From: Tilletiaria anomala UBC 951
Taxonomy: Eukaryota; Basidiomycota; Exobasidiomycetes; Georgefischeriales; Tilletiariaceae
Length of the DNA stretch: 24,544 nucleotides
Assembly: GCF_000711695.1 (NCBI RefSeq)
Contig: NW_013546854.1
Coordinates: forward strand, 1 to 24,544
Direction of reading: 5' to 3'
Shown: positions 1 through 10,108 of the stretch, piece after piece
How positions within the stretch are numbered: the stretch's first letter is position 1
Layout of the letters: each line of letters opens with the position of its first letter
Program-made: the position numbers and the translations under genes
Notes under the pieces: model-generated
Databases searched by the model: none
What the model was told of the DNA's origin: nothing
The model's input: the letters and a program-made list of their open reading frames with translations, nothing else

Positions 1-1180
1 GAGCTTGACGGCGAGCAAGTATGCCATACCCGATACGGCGAGGCCCATATTTGTACCCTTGTGATAGTAGCGCTGCAGAACGCCCTGCAGCCTTGCACGC
101 TCGTGACTAGACAACTTTCGCGGTCTGTCGAGGTCCTTCGGCTTTTTGCTCTTGCGTCTCCGCCGCCGTGGTGAGGATATTGCCTTCGAGCCCACGCACG
201 AAGCATGTGCGAGTTAGCAAGGTGTCTGCAAGATGTCAAAGTGTACCAAGACAAGCTCACAGAGTCCTCGTCATCGTCTCTTGAACCGAGTCTCCGTCGC
301 TTGCGTCTCCGCTGGCCGCCTTCCCCCTCCTCTTCGTCTTCGTCTTCATCGTCTTCGCTCTGTACATCTTCGCTCTCGTCCTTGTCATCTTCGCTCCCGC
401 CCGAGTCCTCGCTGTCGCTATCGCTATCTATCCCCCAGTCGAACTCGAGCTTCTCGTATGCCTCTGCCTCGGCCGCGAGCTTCTCAATGACCTCGCCGTC
501 GTCCCAGACAAAGATGCGCTCCATCATGTCCGATGTGGCAAAGAGGTTGTCCAGGTTCCACGGCCTATGCGAGTCTAGTATGTGAAGGCTGCACTTGGGC
601 GGCAGCGGAAAACCTGTCACCTCGTCATCCTCGTCTTCGTCGTTGGAGCCGAGCAAGGGCGCGCCAGCACCGGAGGCCGAAGGCGAGGACGAGCGGCCAA
701 CTTGAAATTCGGGTCGGCACTTGGGAACGGTAAAATAAGTGGGGAGCGAGAGGACGGAACCTAGGTTGAGGAAGACGAGTGTATGTAGCTATGCGTAGTG
801 AGGCGAACGGAGAAAAGGGCACGTTAGAAAAGGTACGGCAGACAGAAGTGCATTGATGAGGAAGGGAGACGCACCTCGTCATTCCCCACTACGTCTGTCT
901 CGATGATCCGCTGCAATGTCGCATATCCGTCGACCGGTACCAGCCTGTGAGGTATGTCGTCATCTGTGAGGAGCCTGACGAGCACGCGCGCTGCACACAG
1001 CGCGTCCGGGTCGGGTGAGACGAGCAGCAGAACGGCAGCGTTGGCCGATGCTGTGGAAGAGATGGAAAAAGAAGCACATCGCGATTTCTTGAGAATGTCC
1101 AGGTAGGCAAGCGCATAATCTGGCGCTCGGGCGTCGTAGTATGGATCGGAAGCCTCACGCGGAGGGTGAATAAGGACCAT
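1..1180 (-). CDS. cdc45: CDC45 replication initiation factor, 5' part (runs off left edge)
   Basis: Cdc45 binds Mcm2-7 and GINS to form the CMG helicase that opens replication forks in the nucleus. Three exons are visible: 1180-875, 788-261 and 183-1; introns 874-789 (86 nt) and 260-184 (77 nt) are both phase 0 with GTGCGT/GTGAGC donors. About 339 residues are present. The N-terminus carries the family pattern SPDPDALCAARVL followed by HRLVPVDGYATLQ. Exon 2 holds the Cdc45 signature HILDSHRPWNLDNLF, then the usual strongly acidic linker (runs of Asp/Glu/Ser) and basic patch RRRKRRR. Exon 3 ends in VSGMAYLLAVKL, matching the helical part after the linker. The ATG at 1180 is the first in-frame ATG and lies just before the conserved region; the frame is open further upstream, but only through a TTG. 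The C-terminal part lies outside the window. The family assignment is firm; exact splice sites are inferred. Confidence 0.93.
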
Positions 1181-1888
1181 TGTAGCGACGATCGATCTGC
1201 ACCCCGCTGAAGTCAAACGCCTCGCCTAATGATGCGGCAACGTTTACGTCAGCGCTGAAGCTCAACAGGAGGGGCTCAGAGTGCTTCAGCTGCACACCGC
1301 GTCGGACTCTTGCGCGTTGTCAGTCGAGGTCGATAGTGAGGCTGAGTGACACTAGATGAAGCAGTGCAGAACCTCGAAGCTCCGAGGGTGCCGAGCAGGG
1401 CGAGCGTGAGAAGGGCTGTTTGTCCTATCGCTGGATCTGCGCTGTCTGTCAGCAAGCTACGTTGGAGATGGCATGGCAGGGCCGTGTGCGAGCAACCCAC
1501 GAATCCAGTCGGACACTGCAAATCAATAAATAAGTCAAGCGCGTTCGAGCTTTGCGCCGTTCTCGACTCATCTCTTGCCGCGACGCGTCGCGATTCTTCT
1601 TTCTACACACATACATCGGTTCGGATCGGTCCAATTCAGTTCCGCCTGTCCGCCCCCACTTCCGTAAACATGACAAAGTCATCGTACCTCGGCATCTCGT
1701 CATCAGAAGAGTTGTTTCTAGGCTACCAGGCTGTAAAGTATATGTACCATAGGTGCATCCGCTGACAGCCGGGGACGTGTAGGCAGCCACATGGGGATAC
1801 GGAGCGCAGGCCGCAGATCTGGGAGGGCGCCTAGCCAGACAAAGACGATCAGCTGCACCGGACTTACCTACAGAATAGGATCAAGCAT
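1181..1888. other. Intergenic: CDC45 upstream region
   Basis: No gene is supported here. The stretch holds the upstream region of CDC45 (transcribed leftward) including the MCB-like palindrome at 1579-1592, and an A/T-rich AATCAATAAATAA patch near 1521-1533. Open frames on both strands lack coding-like composition or any recognisable motif. Confidence 0.5.
1579..1592. promoter_or_regulatory. MCB-like palindrome upstream of CDC45
   Basis: The sequence CGCGACGCGTCGCG is a perfect 14-bp palindrome containing ACGCGT, the MluI cell-cycle box bound by MBF (Mbp1/Swi6) at G1/S genes in ascomycete yeasts. It sits about 400 bp upstream of the CDC45 start. Cdc45 is a known G1/S-regulated gene in budding yeast. 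Caution: ACGCGT also occurs several times by chance inside coding sequence of this GC-rich window (for example near 10699, 14463 and 17912), so function is inference. Confidence 0.4.
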
Positions 1889-2460
1889 TCATGAACGGGC
1901 CTTGAAGAAAGCGTCAATAAGCCAAATGCATCTCCGCAGCAGGTCCTGACTGGGGTTCTGCTGTGCCCTTCGCCACATAGGCTCGAGAAAATTTCCCTTC
2001 AACTCGAGCATCGCCACTTTACTGGCCATGTCCAGGTGGTGCATCGCCTCTTGACGGACATCATCCTCGTGAGGGCCAGCTTTTGCTCTCGAAGTTATAA
2101 TTATTTGATGGCATACTGCTCTGCCTGAACAACACTCCGAACAGTAAGTTCCTCTTTCCTAGCTGCAAGCGCAGCTTTGGGTTCAGGCAAGTGTGTTCCC
2201 ACCGCTTTAGCTTGAATTTTTTTTCGCCTTCCAGGCTTTGATGACGTCTCGTATCGATGCAATCGCCTCCAACTCACGTTTATGATACATATGATTAAGC
2301 AAAGAGTGCCGGTACAACATGCTGCAGAGTGTGTTTGAGAACACTAAAGAGAACTCGACGGCGATGCCTCGTTCGTGTATGCGTGAGAAGATCTGTTTAC
2401 TACAGACATCCGTGGGTCTCTCATAGATGCCGTTTGATGGGGACGTCCACGTTCGGTGTG
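1889..2460 (-). pseudogene. Coding-like relic of unknown function
   Basis: I do not recognise this protein. Three successive leftward segments look like real helical protein rather than chance translation: about 2430-2230 (including CSMLYRHSLLNHMYHKREL), about 2225-2110 (PKAALAARKEELTVRSVVQ) and about 2110-1889 (HLDMASKVAMLELKGNF then LLRRCIWLIDAFFKARS and a stop at 1889-1891). They lie in different frames, so reading passes between frames at least twice; I found no convincing canonical intron at the first crossing, and only a possible TAG acceptor near 2160 at the second. The order and the clean terminal stop suggest the C-terminal half of a former host gene, but a real gene with unusual splicing or with assembly errors cannot be excluded. 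Codon choice in these segments resembles the neighbouring genes. Confidence 0.35.
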
Positions 2461-4004
2461 TCAAGCGTCGTGATCTGATGGTGATCCAGCAAGCAACCCT
2501 AAAAGGCGGGTAGAGATATATGACAAACCTCGTCTGTTGGAGCGGGCATGATCATTGCTCGGGGGGAATGTCCGAAGGGTCCAAGCGTGGCGCGCCAGCT
2601 GCGCACAACTTTTACTCTTTGTTGGTCCACATCCTGGGTGCAAACTTTGCCAACGCCCTTGCATTTTTGCTCGTGGATGCTAGGGAACTATGTCTTATAT
2701 CAAAAGCCTGCGAAATATGCCCGAATCCGTGTGTTCATACGTGCGCGCAGTGAATAGAGATTGCAGTGCACATGCAGTGATAAAGCATTCTGACTTCGTC
2801 GAGGACGCATTCAAGATGGGCCGACTGTGGAGTTGCCAGTGAAGCATGATGCGAAATTTCCATGCCATCGTTTGCCGTCTGTAAACTGTTTATACAGATG
2901 TCCAGTCCAAGCGGCATGGCGTTCTGGGGTTCTTAGATTGGACGCGCACGAGCGTTGTCGAATTTGCTTGGGAGTAGGGTTTTGTGATTTCTTTCTTTTT
3001 GGTTTAAAGCACAACGAAACCGCAATTACAGCACAGCAGTGATATGGCCACGTGTCTTGTGCCTTCACCTTGTGACTGTGGGCAAGCGCACGCACGCAAC
3101 TAGAGAGCAAGGCGGGGGTAATCGGGGTATCGGTTCAGGATTGTTAGTACCGAAGGGGTCAATTAGAGCCGGCACCAAATCGCCCCCCTCGAGCCTCGAG
3201 ACATGTAACCAGAACCGCGTCACGATCAGAAGAGGTCGGCCTACAAGTGTAATTAATGTTGTGTGAGGATGCTTGCTTCGAAACAAGCTCCTCAAACGCT
3301 TTCACTTTGCATAAACTTTGCGCTGGGGGAATAGACTTCCTGCCTGGCAGCCCACTTCCCTCGCGGAACGCGCGCCAACCCTCTGCCTATATTCCTGTGA
3401 CTTTTTTCTTTCCATTTCTTTTTTTGTTGATATGCTTGGTGCGGTGTTGCTCCTGTATAGTGCGCGTGTGGCGATGAGCACCCAAACACACGCGCCACTT
3501 TTTGCAACCCGCATACAAGCACAAGTGCTTGGAAGAGAGACTGCTGCCCAGCTGCCAATCGGTGTGCCCCCCCCAAAAGCCTTGCTGTGCATTCCTGTAG
3601 TTCGAGCACATCCCTTTCCTACAGCTACGCCCGCATCATCTTCCGTCCGAATGGCCTTCCAGAGGAGGCTCGTAGCAACATCCTGAAGCAGCATCGACCG
3701 CACAGGGGCCAGCCGGATGCTATGCTGACGTCTGGTTGCTAGAGAGTACCACATAGAGGTAGGAGGAACAGCGGGGAAACGTTGCACGGAAGACGGGTGG
3801 ATCAAACTGCGCGCACGTTGTTGATCCATCTCGACGTCGCCACCTTCCTTCTGTCTTCCTCAGCTGCTGCTGCGTCTTCCTGCTCGCTCTTCGACCGAGT
3901 GGGAGAAGAACCTGCGCATCCTTTTGCAATATGGCTGAACGCGTGGACGAGGGCGGTGTCCTGCTACTCCTAAGATCGAGCACGCCCCCCTTGCTTCTGG
4001 ACTC
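2461..4004. other. Intergenic with weak coding-like traces, then RhoGEF promoter
   Basis: From 2461 to about 2917 the minus strand contains short coding-like pieces (for example LDEVRMLYHCMCTAISIHC near 2750-2810 and KNARALAKFAPRMW near 2620-2670) that may be the degraded 5' part of the relic at 1889-2460; none is long enough to call. About 2920-3700 holds nothing I can support. About 3800-3900 is pyrimidine-rich (CTTCCTTCTGTCTTCCTCAG and following), typical of a fungal core promoter or 5' leader, just before the RhoGEF gene. An ATG at 3931 is an alternative start for that gene. Confidence 0.4.
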
Positions 4005-7000
4005 ATGTCGTACCGCGTGTCAGCCGGCTCACGAGGGGGGCCTGGGCTTGCCAACCTTGCCATCCACAACACCCAGCTCAACGTTATCATCATCACAAAT
4101 ATTCCTGCACAAACGATGTACGAGCGTCACGATTGCATCGACCGGGTCTTGCAAGAAGCACGAATGCAGCGACAATGACAGCGACATAGTGGATGAGCAA
4201 GGGCGCGAGCTACTTGCATACGCCAGCAGCAGCTCGGCCTCCACATCCTCAGGGCAATGCGTGACGGCAAAGGCACAATTACCCAAAAAGGGAAACAGTA
4301 TCAAAAGGAAAAGCCGAGGCTATCGAAGATCGCGAATAGTCGGTAGCGGCGAAGTCGCGGCCGTTCTCACAGCGCCGGATGGCTTTTGGCTCAGAGCCGC
4401 CGCGAATGACAGCCGCAGAAACATCTGGGGCACCTGCAGCGACTCCCCATATCACGCATCGACTTCAACAGCCGGAGCCAGGGCAAAGCCCGCAGCAGGG
4501 CCAGTCATGTACACAGGAGCCAGCAACGGCTATGGCGGCTCTGGGTTTGGAAGTGGTGGCGCTGGCGGCTCAGGGCTCGGCAGCGATGCTGACTTTCGGG
4601 TGTCGCCCTTCGCCGGGGGCGCAGGTGGAGATGATGGTGTACCAAACGGAAGAAGCGGTGGCGCAGAAGATGCCAGGGGTGGAGGTGGGGGGGGAGGTGG
4701 AGGTGATGGTGGGGCCAACGACGTAGCGAGCAAGGAGAAAGCCAGGAAGGCCAATCCTCTCGTCGATCTCATAGAAACGGAGACTGCATATGTCGCAGAG
4801 CTAGGGATGATTATTAAAGTGCGCCCTACCAGTGATATGCTTGGTACATCGGCCACTGATCATTGACTTGTCTTCATTTGACTTTGACCACCGCAGAAAG
4901 TCGCATCTGCCTGGAGCAAGAGTAATTTCCCTCCGGCAGAGCTGGACACCATGTTCCGTAACGTCGAGGCGGTATATCGCATCAATCGATCGTTTCTTAA
5001 GGTAAGCATGCAGGGCGGCGGAAGCAATGCCGGAAAGGACAAGCTAACAATTTTGGAAATGCAGTCGCTAAAGGAGATTGGACCGAACCCATCTTCGCCC
5101 AAGGCGCTAGGAGACCTACTCATGCGATGGGTGAGAAACTCACAGCAGTCTATCTTGCGAGTTAAGCGATCGCCCAACTGAATTGGATGCCCATTACACG
5201 CAGGTTGACGACCTCGACGCTCCATACTCACGTTACTGCGACAACTTCTTCTCCGACTTTGACAACTGGGCCGCTGTGCAAAGCAACAACAAGCTCAACG
5301 TCCTGCTTGACGAAATTTCGCTTCCGCCCGCGAACGGGTCCATGCCGGTCTACTCAGACAAGCGCCGTGTGCAGGAGGACGGCTGGACGCTGGATGGGCT
5401 CTTTGCGCTGCCGCAGATCAGGCTGAAGTACTACAAGAAGCTGTATGCGCGCTTACTTAAGAGCACACAGCCTGGCCGCAGCGATCACAAGCTGCTCGTT
5501 GCAGCCAACGGAAAACTAGATGAGCTGCTCGAAAAATCAAAGCGAAGTGTTGTCGTCAGCATCCTGCACGATCCGTTTGTGCAGACGTCGTCCGAAGCAA
5601 GAGTGTCGCAGAGCAGCCTCTCAGCTGACACTTCCTTGACAGGAACAGCAGAGTGAGTAACAAGCCCTCGCCGTTCGGGAGGTACACAGTATGCTGACCC
5701 ATGGGGCTTACAGCGTTTCTGGTGATAGGAACGGTTCGGCCACTTCTCATTCAATGACCATGAGCGAACCGCAGAGCCCTTTCAAGCCGCCACCAGCAAA
5801 TATGCCACAAGTGTGGGAAAAGATGCCGGCGCCAATCAACACGAACACCGGTTCCCGCGCACCTTCGCCTTACTCTGCGCCAGTCAACAACAGCAACCAA
5901 GGCAGCGAGGCGCCGCGTCTACCGGACAGCATCCGCAGCACCAGCCCGCTCACGATCTCGCTCTCCTCCGTCTCGTCGATTAGCATGGATTCGGCGGCCG
6001 AACAGGCCATGCGGCTGCAGACGCAGCTGGACACCAGCCGGACGCTGGACATCTTCACCATGACGCCGAAAGCGTGCCAGCTGCAAATTGTCCGGCCTGA
6101 TTTGCCGTTCAAGCGCGAGCTGAGGCGCGATGCGGATGTTGTCATCCATTTCACGCCAAGGGCTACCGGCAAGGAGATGGTGGTCAGGAGGGCGCATATC
6201 TTCCTGCTCACCGACTTGTTCTTGGTCTCGGAGCGGATGATGCCGAGCGAAAAGGCTTCCAGGCCTGGTCCCGCTGAATTTTGGCTGCTCTTCCCGCCGC
6301 TGGCCGCTAAGCACCTGAAGATCACAGATGAAGGAGGACCGGGTGAGTTGGGTTCCTGCCATGGACATGTGACCGGAAGCTGCCGTGCTGAACAACCACA
6401 TGCGTCTTTTTGCCGTTGCTCAGGCAACGTCCTTTCGGTGCTCGTCATGAAGAAGGAAATGCTGATCCTACATTTCGATTCGGCTGCCTCCAAAGAGCAA
6501 TGGATCACCGCTTTTGATGCGTGCCAGCAATTTGCCAATAGCAGTAAGCAACGAGGCTCGCAGACCACGAAAGTTGCACAGAAGCTGACATGGAGCTCTG
6601 CACCCACAGTGGCGCCACCAGCAAAGAAACAGGCCTCGGTCCCTGCGCCTGCTCCCATGCTGCAATCGCCGGCTCGTTCGGACTTCAGCGGCGGCTTGCC
6701 TTCGCCGAACCTCCCTCCCTTTTCGCCGCTGGTTACAAGCAGCACAATGTCACACAGCTCAAGTGTCATGTCACCCACCACGGCAGTCACGCCCACCAAT
6801 GGCTTGGATGGTCGAACGGCGTCGGTTGTATCAGCCGACTCTGCACGGGGGTCCGCTGGCGCTACTTTGACGCGCGAGGGATCGTTCAACTCTGTCGCGT
6901 CGTTTCCCAAGGCACCTGCACCCGGCGCCGGTGCATCGCCAGTCAACGGGCCGATGATGATGATGGGAGGAGGACAAGGTGCGCCGCTACCCCCACGACC

Positions 7001-7955
7001 CGGTCAATTCCACATGCAAAGCCCTCAGGGCTTCTCACCCGGATACAGGCCCGGCTTCCAAAATGGGCCGCCGCCAGGTGGGCGTCCGCCGTCGGATGGC
7101 TCGCCGACGAACAGCGTCCAGTTTATGGGTGGCCGTCCACCTTTCCGTCCTCCTGGGGCAAATGGCAGTCCTCCGTATGGACCAGTCCGGCCTGGGCAGC
7201 TTATGCAGAACGGTACAAGTTCTCCTTACGGGCCTGTATGGCCCGGGCAGATGAACAACAGGCCGCCATCTGGACCAGGCGGCATCGGATTCCCGCCTCA
7301 AAACCAAGGTCGCGGTAGTCCTGGAAATCAGCAGCAGGGCCTCCACCCTACGACTGGTCCAGGTCCGCGTGGGCAGCCGAACATGCGCTCGCCATCTGTG
7401 CCTGACCTTCGAGGCCAACGGCAACGGGACATGCCGAATGGACGCCCGATGCAGCCGCGCGCGCGCTCGGCTTCTCAGGAGGGACCGCAGGGACCGCCGA
7501 AGCTGCCTTCACAGATGATGAAGGATGGCAGTGCCAATCAGGAGGAGAAGTACAGTCCGCCGCCGAGTCCGAAGTTGCAGAGGCAGCAGCCACAGACATC
7601 GACTGTGTCTGCGCAGATGCGCTGCAAGACCTTCCTCAAGCAGAACCACGCGCAATGGAAGTCGCTTGGTCATGCAAGGCTCAAGCTATACGACCTTATG
7701 CCATCGTGCGACAAGCAGCTGGTTGTTGAGAACGACAAAAAGACGCTCATCTCGACGATCGTCATGCCTGACGGCGTCGAGCGCGTCGGCAAGGTCGGTG
7801 TCGCTGTTGAACTCTCTGACCGAGGGGCGAGAACGGGAATCATTTACATGCTTCAGCTGAGAAGCGAGGAATCCGCTGTCGGCCTCTTCGGGCAGCTCCT
7901 AGAAGGCTCCGACCGCACCGCTGCAGCGTACACAAGCACGAATCAAACGTCCTGA
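4005..7955 (+). CDS. Rho guanine-nucleotide exchange factor (DH-PH) with C-terminal PH/RanBD-like domain
   Basis: Predicted to activate a Rho/Cdc42/Rac GTPase at the cell cortex. Exons: 4005-4117, 4170-4818, 4897-5001, 5065-5130, 5204-5652, 5714-6342, 6424-7955 (1180 residues); all junctions keep frame. The N-terminus is Ser/Gly-rich with a poly-Gly tract. The DH domain starts near residue 235 (VDLIETETAYVAELG) and contains IGPNPSSPKALGDLLMRW and DDLDAPYSRYCDNFF in its helices. The PH domain (about 575-740) has RRAHIFLLTDLFLVSERM and closes with KEQWITAFDACQQF. Then come about 300 disordered residues rich in Pro/Gly/Asn/Ser, with an imperfect SPYGPVxPGQ repeat. Residues 1069-1165 (KTFLKQNHAQWKSLGHARL onward) look like a second PH-superfold domain. 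The 5' end is uncertain: a start at 3931 with no first intron gives 1222 residues, but the frame from 4005 is much more protein-like. It reads in tandem with the RPEL gene downstream. Confidence 0.85.
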
Positions 7956-9041
7956 TGCGAGAGAGCGAAACGAAGAGAGGGACAGGAGTTTGAGACGAAA
8001 CATTGGCGACCATCACAACTATTATTCGTTGCAATACTGCTATCACTACTACTCTTCAGGAATACAGCCAAACCAGTCATGCGAGTCGCTTGGGGAAACA
8101 AAGAAGGAAATGCGCGCACCACCCTCGCTTTCCTGAGTTTGTTATCAGTTGTGTCCCGCATCCTAACCAACACATATATTGTACACCATACATCCTCCGG
8201 CATGCTGTCTGACCTGTAGGCCATCGTCGCCTTCTGAGGCGGCCAGTAGCGTGCCATCACCGCCCGCAGCTCCCCGATGGATTGACTCGACCACACGCCT
8301 ATGAAAGGATGTGTCCAGCGAGCGTTACTGCCATGCGGGCTGCGGGGCTTCCAGCATGTGCGCGAGCAGGAGCTCGTCCATGCTCTATCTTGTCAGTGTC
8401 ATCGCAAAAAGACAGTTGTAAGAGGATTTGAAGCGCCAAAGGGTTTGAGGTCAAGAGGAGACCTTCCGTATAGAAGTCTGGATCGCCAGTGCACAGCCGG
8501 CGGGGGCGTGCCGCGCGAGGCCAGTCCACTCTGCGCGCTCCCCCGCCTTTCCCTGGGGTCATGATATATGCGTTGTTGGTCTTTGATCTGTTGCGACCAT
8601 TAGCGGGTCACGGTAGACCGCTCCGCAGAGGTGCAGATGCACTCTAAGAAGGCAGGGGCAATCGCTAGATTCATAAAGTCTGAGGAGCATACACGTGCAT
8701 ATAACATGGTCAAACCATAAGTGATAACAGGGGAGGGAGAGAGAAGGGTAGGGGCCGCTGGTGGATGTGCCGATGGTGGGGCCCCATGCCGCGCCAGGGC
8801 TGAATGCACGGTCACCTGTTCCGTTACGTACTTCATAATGGCTCGTGTTGTTTGGCTTGCCTTATACATCTAACATCGGCTCGCGATCCTGTGCTTCGTT
8901 TCCAGGTTGGCAGCGTACGCTGCAGGTTGCATTGACTCGGCACCGGCCAAAATCGCCAAAGGGAACGTATCTGCCATCAATCATAACGACTGAGCGCGTC
9001 TAGCTCAATCCGTGCCCAATCCTGACGCTATCGAAGACACC
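7956..9041. other. Intergenic between RhoGEF and RPEL genes
   Basis: This holds the 3' region of the RhoGEF gene and the promoter of the RPEL gene. On the minus strand two short coding-like bits occur: MDELLLAHMLEAPQPAW near 8325-8380 and SIGELRAVMARYWPPQKATM near 8230-8285, followed leftward by no clear continuation. They could be traces of a dead gene, but I cannot assign a family. Nothing else is supported. Confidence 0.4.
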
Positions 9042-9954
9042 ATGGGTACGTTGCTCCCCTGCAGCTATCGAAAGGGTCGCTGCTGCTGGTCCCTGCTTTG
9101 CTAACCATCTGCTCTGTTAAACAATCACCTTACCTTGTACATGGGCTTCTGTGCGACAAACAGCTTCCATCGACAACGCCACGCCCGCCACAATCGATCC
9201 GCAAGCTGCCGTTGCAGGGCAAACGGATCTGGCCAACGAAGATGCAAGCGGGCTGGCCACTAGGGCAAGTGAAGTGCATCACATCCCCGAAGAAGAGAAG
9301 AAGCGACTGGAGCTGTTGATCAAGAATCGCGCTGATGCGAAAGAGCTGCAGGACAAAAACATCCTCAAGCGTAAGTGTCACTGGCCGCAGAACAATCGTT
9401 GTCTCCGCCTACGAGGCTGATCAGATGTTTGGGTGGATGCTCAACATCAACACTGTCAGACTCAAACGTCGCTCCGGCGCTGCAAGCCGCGCAAGCAGAA
9501 CTATTGCGCAACCAGCTTGAAGACAAGCTAGAGGGCAGGCTGGAACGCCGACCCGATGTTCAAGATCTTGTCAACCGCGGCATCCTCAAAGATCAAAAGA
9601 TCGCCCCAGCGCTCCAGGACAAGGCAGAGGCGCTGCAGCGCTCTCAGCTGGAGGACAAGCTCGAAGGCCGACTCGAACGTAGGCCAGAAGCGCAAGACCT
9701 GGTCAAACGTGGCATTCTGAAGGACAGCAAGATTGCACCTGCGCTGCATGAAAAGGCAGAGGCGCTGCAAAGGTCCCAACTGGAGGTGAGAGAGGTTGTG
9801 CTGGCACACACAATGCCTTGGTGATGGTATATACGCGACGCGCTAATGCCATCATTTTGTTCGGTATACCATGCATGACCAGGACAAGCTCGGGAAGGAA
9901 GTGGCCGCGCGGCCGACGCCCGATGAGCTCAAGGCCAAGGGCATTCTGCAGTAG
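9042..9954 (+). CDS. RPEL-repeat protein
   Basis: A 202-residue protein made almost wholly of RPEL repeats, a motif that in animal MRTF and Phactr proteins binds monomeric actin. Exons: 9042-9045, 9164-9370, 9460-9785, 9883-9954; introns of 118, 89 and 97 nt, all frame-consistent. Exon 1 is only ATGG, so the protein begins MASIDNATPATID. After an acidic, polar leader of about 45 residues there are four repeats at 44-residue spacing: LIKNRADAKELQDKNIL (degenerate, no RP), RLERRPDVQDLVNRGIL, RLERRPEAQDLVKRGIL and VAARPTPDELKAKGIL, which ends the protein two residues before the stop. Linkers repeat the pattern KIAPALQDKAEALQRSQLED. The last intron falls between the E and D of that linker. No membrane segment or other domain. 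Actin binding is inferred from the family; basic-charge and spacing match to true G-actin RPELs is untested. Convergent with the RER2-type gene. Confidence 0.88.
9513..9776 (+). repeat. Two 132-nt tandem units encoding RPEL repeats
   Basis: The triplets for Gln-Leu-Glu recur at 9513, 9645 and 9777, giving an exact 132-nt (44-codon) period inside exon 3 of the RPEL gene. The units have diverged mainly at third codon positions while the encoded repeats are nearly identical, which suggests an old duplication kept by purifying selection rather than a recent one. Confidence 0.75.
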
Positions 9955-10108
9955 ACTTGCTCGTGCTTTTGTCGATAAAGCCTTGATAGTTCTCGCAAGA
10001 CTAGGAATCTGGAAAAGACATTATCCTGTATAGTACGATGTAACCTTGATCGCATATCAACGAAGCGCCACCACCAAAGCTCTCGTAATCCTTCCTCCTT
10101 CTCCGCTG

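Noticed and set aside
3302-3829. 175-codon minus-strand open frame
   Set aside because: Length alone is notable, but it has no motif, no hydrophobic pattern and an unbalanced codon choice; it overlaps the upstream region of the RhoGEF gene.
5870-6946. 358-codon minus-strand open frame
   Set aside because: Antisense shadow of the RhoGEF PH-coding exons, with no recognisable motif, and it runs across the RhoGEF intron at 6343-6423.
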